Source of the DNA: Neocallimastix lanati (nom. inval.)
Taxonomy: Eukaryota; Neocallimastigomycota; Neocallimastigomycetes; Neocallimastigales; Neocallimastigaceae
Direction: 5' to 3'
Length of the DNA: 50,000 bases
Assembly: GCA_016946835.1 (NCBI GenBank)
Contig: JACVTC010000145.1
Location: 160,001 to 210,000 of the forward strand
Shown piece by piece: positions 49,909-50,000 of this stretch. The notes under the pieces were generated by a model. The model made no database searches, was not told the DNA's origin, and was given only the letters and a program-made list of their open reading frames with translations. Position numbers and translations under genes: made by a program. Each line of letters begins with the position of its first letter. Positions within the stretch are counted from its first letter, which is position 1.

Positions 49909-50000
49909 GCATATAAATTATTTATTATTTAACTTTATTTCATAACAATTGTTTATTATTATATATATATGTATTTATGTATATATGTATATATGAATGT
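49789..50000 (+). other. Partial intron 7 of the M3 peptidase gene
   Basis: Sequence after the donor GTAAAC is A/T-rich with an A run of about 50 (49857-49906). No acceptor followed by the expected conserved continuation (a Leu-Glu-Asn-Trp-like segment) appears before the edge, so the next exon lies outside. Confidence 0.6.

Overview
The window is from a social amoeba, almost certainly a species close to Dictyostelium discoideum. Non-coding DNA is almost entirely A+T, with long A or T runs and ATT/AAT microsatellites. Genes stand out as islands of higher G+C, introns are short and begin GTAWRT-like, codons end in A or T, and the proteins carry Asn/Gln-rich tracts. The encoded set (MAP kinase closest to ERK1, WOPR regulator, class C-type 7TM proteins with beta-helix ectodomains, neutral sphingomyelinase-like protein, thimet-type peptidase) fits a dictyostelid.

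Layout. Bases 1-15094 hold no convincing gene: low-complexity DNA with two head-to-tail duplications, a few exon-like relics and one G+C-richer island (8281-8610). At 15095-17787 (+) is a two-exon gene for a Gti1/Pac2 (WOPR) protein. At 18744-25824 (-) and 28686-34827 (-) lie two tandem paralogues, called A and B here. I rebuilt each from 22 exons with matching phases. Each encodes a signal peptide, a long parallel beta-helix ectodomain, one EGF-like module and a seven-helix region resembling family 3 (GABA-B-like) receptors. Copy B has an in-frame TGA, and copy A needs a GC splice donor. A decayed gene fragment lies between them (about 26490-27600).

The next gene is a ten-exon MAP kinase, erkA-like, at 38166-40598 (+). 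It is followed by a region of mobile-element-like debris (about 41237-43215) with a 113-codon open frame, perfect inverted repeats and two similar poly(A)-tailed ends. A three-exon sphingomyelinase-like gene (43922-45532, +) comes next, and the 5' part of a thimet oligopeptidase gene (47306 to beyond the right edge, +) closes the window.

The genes do not form an operon and I see no shared pathway. The least ordinary content is the pair of beta-helix/EGF/7TM receptor-like genes: unusually intron-rich, expanding by tandem duplication, and possibly decaying. All exon borders were read by eye from GT/AG signals, frame continuity and, for A and B, mutual alignment. No database search was run.
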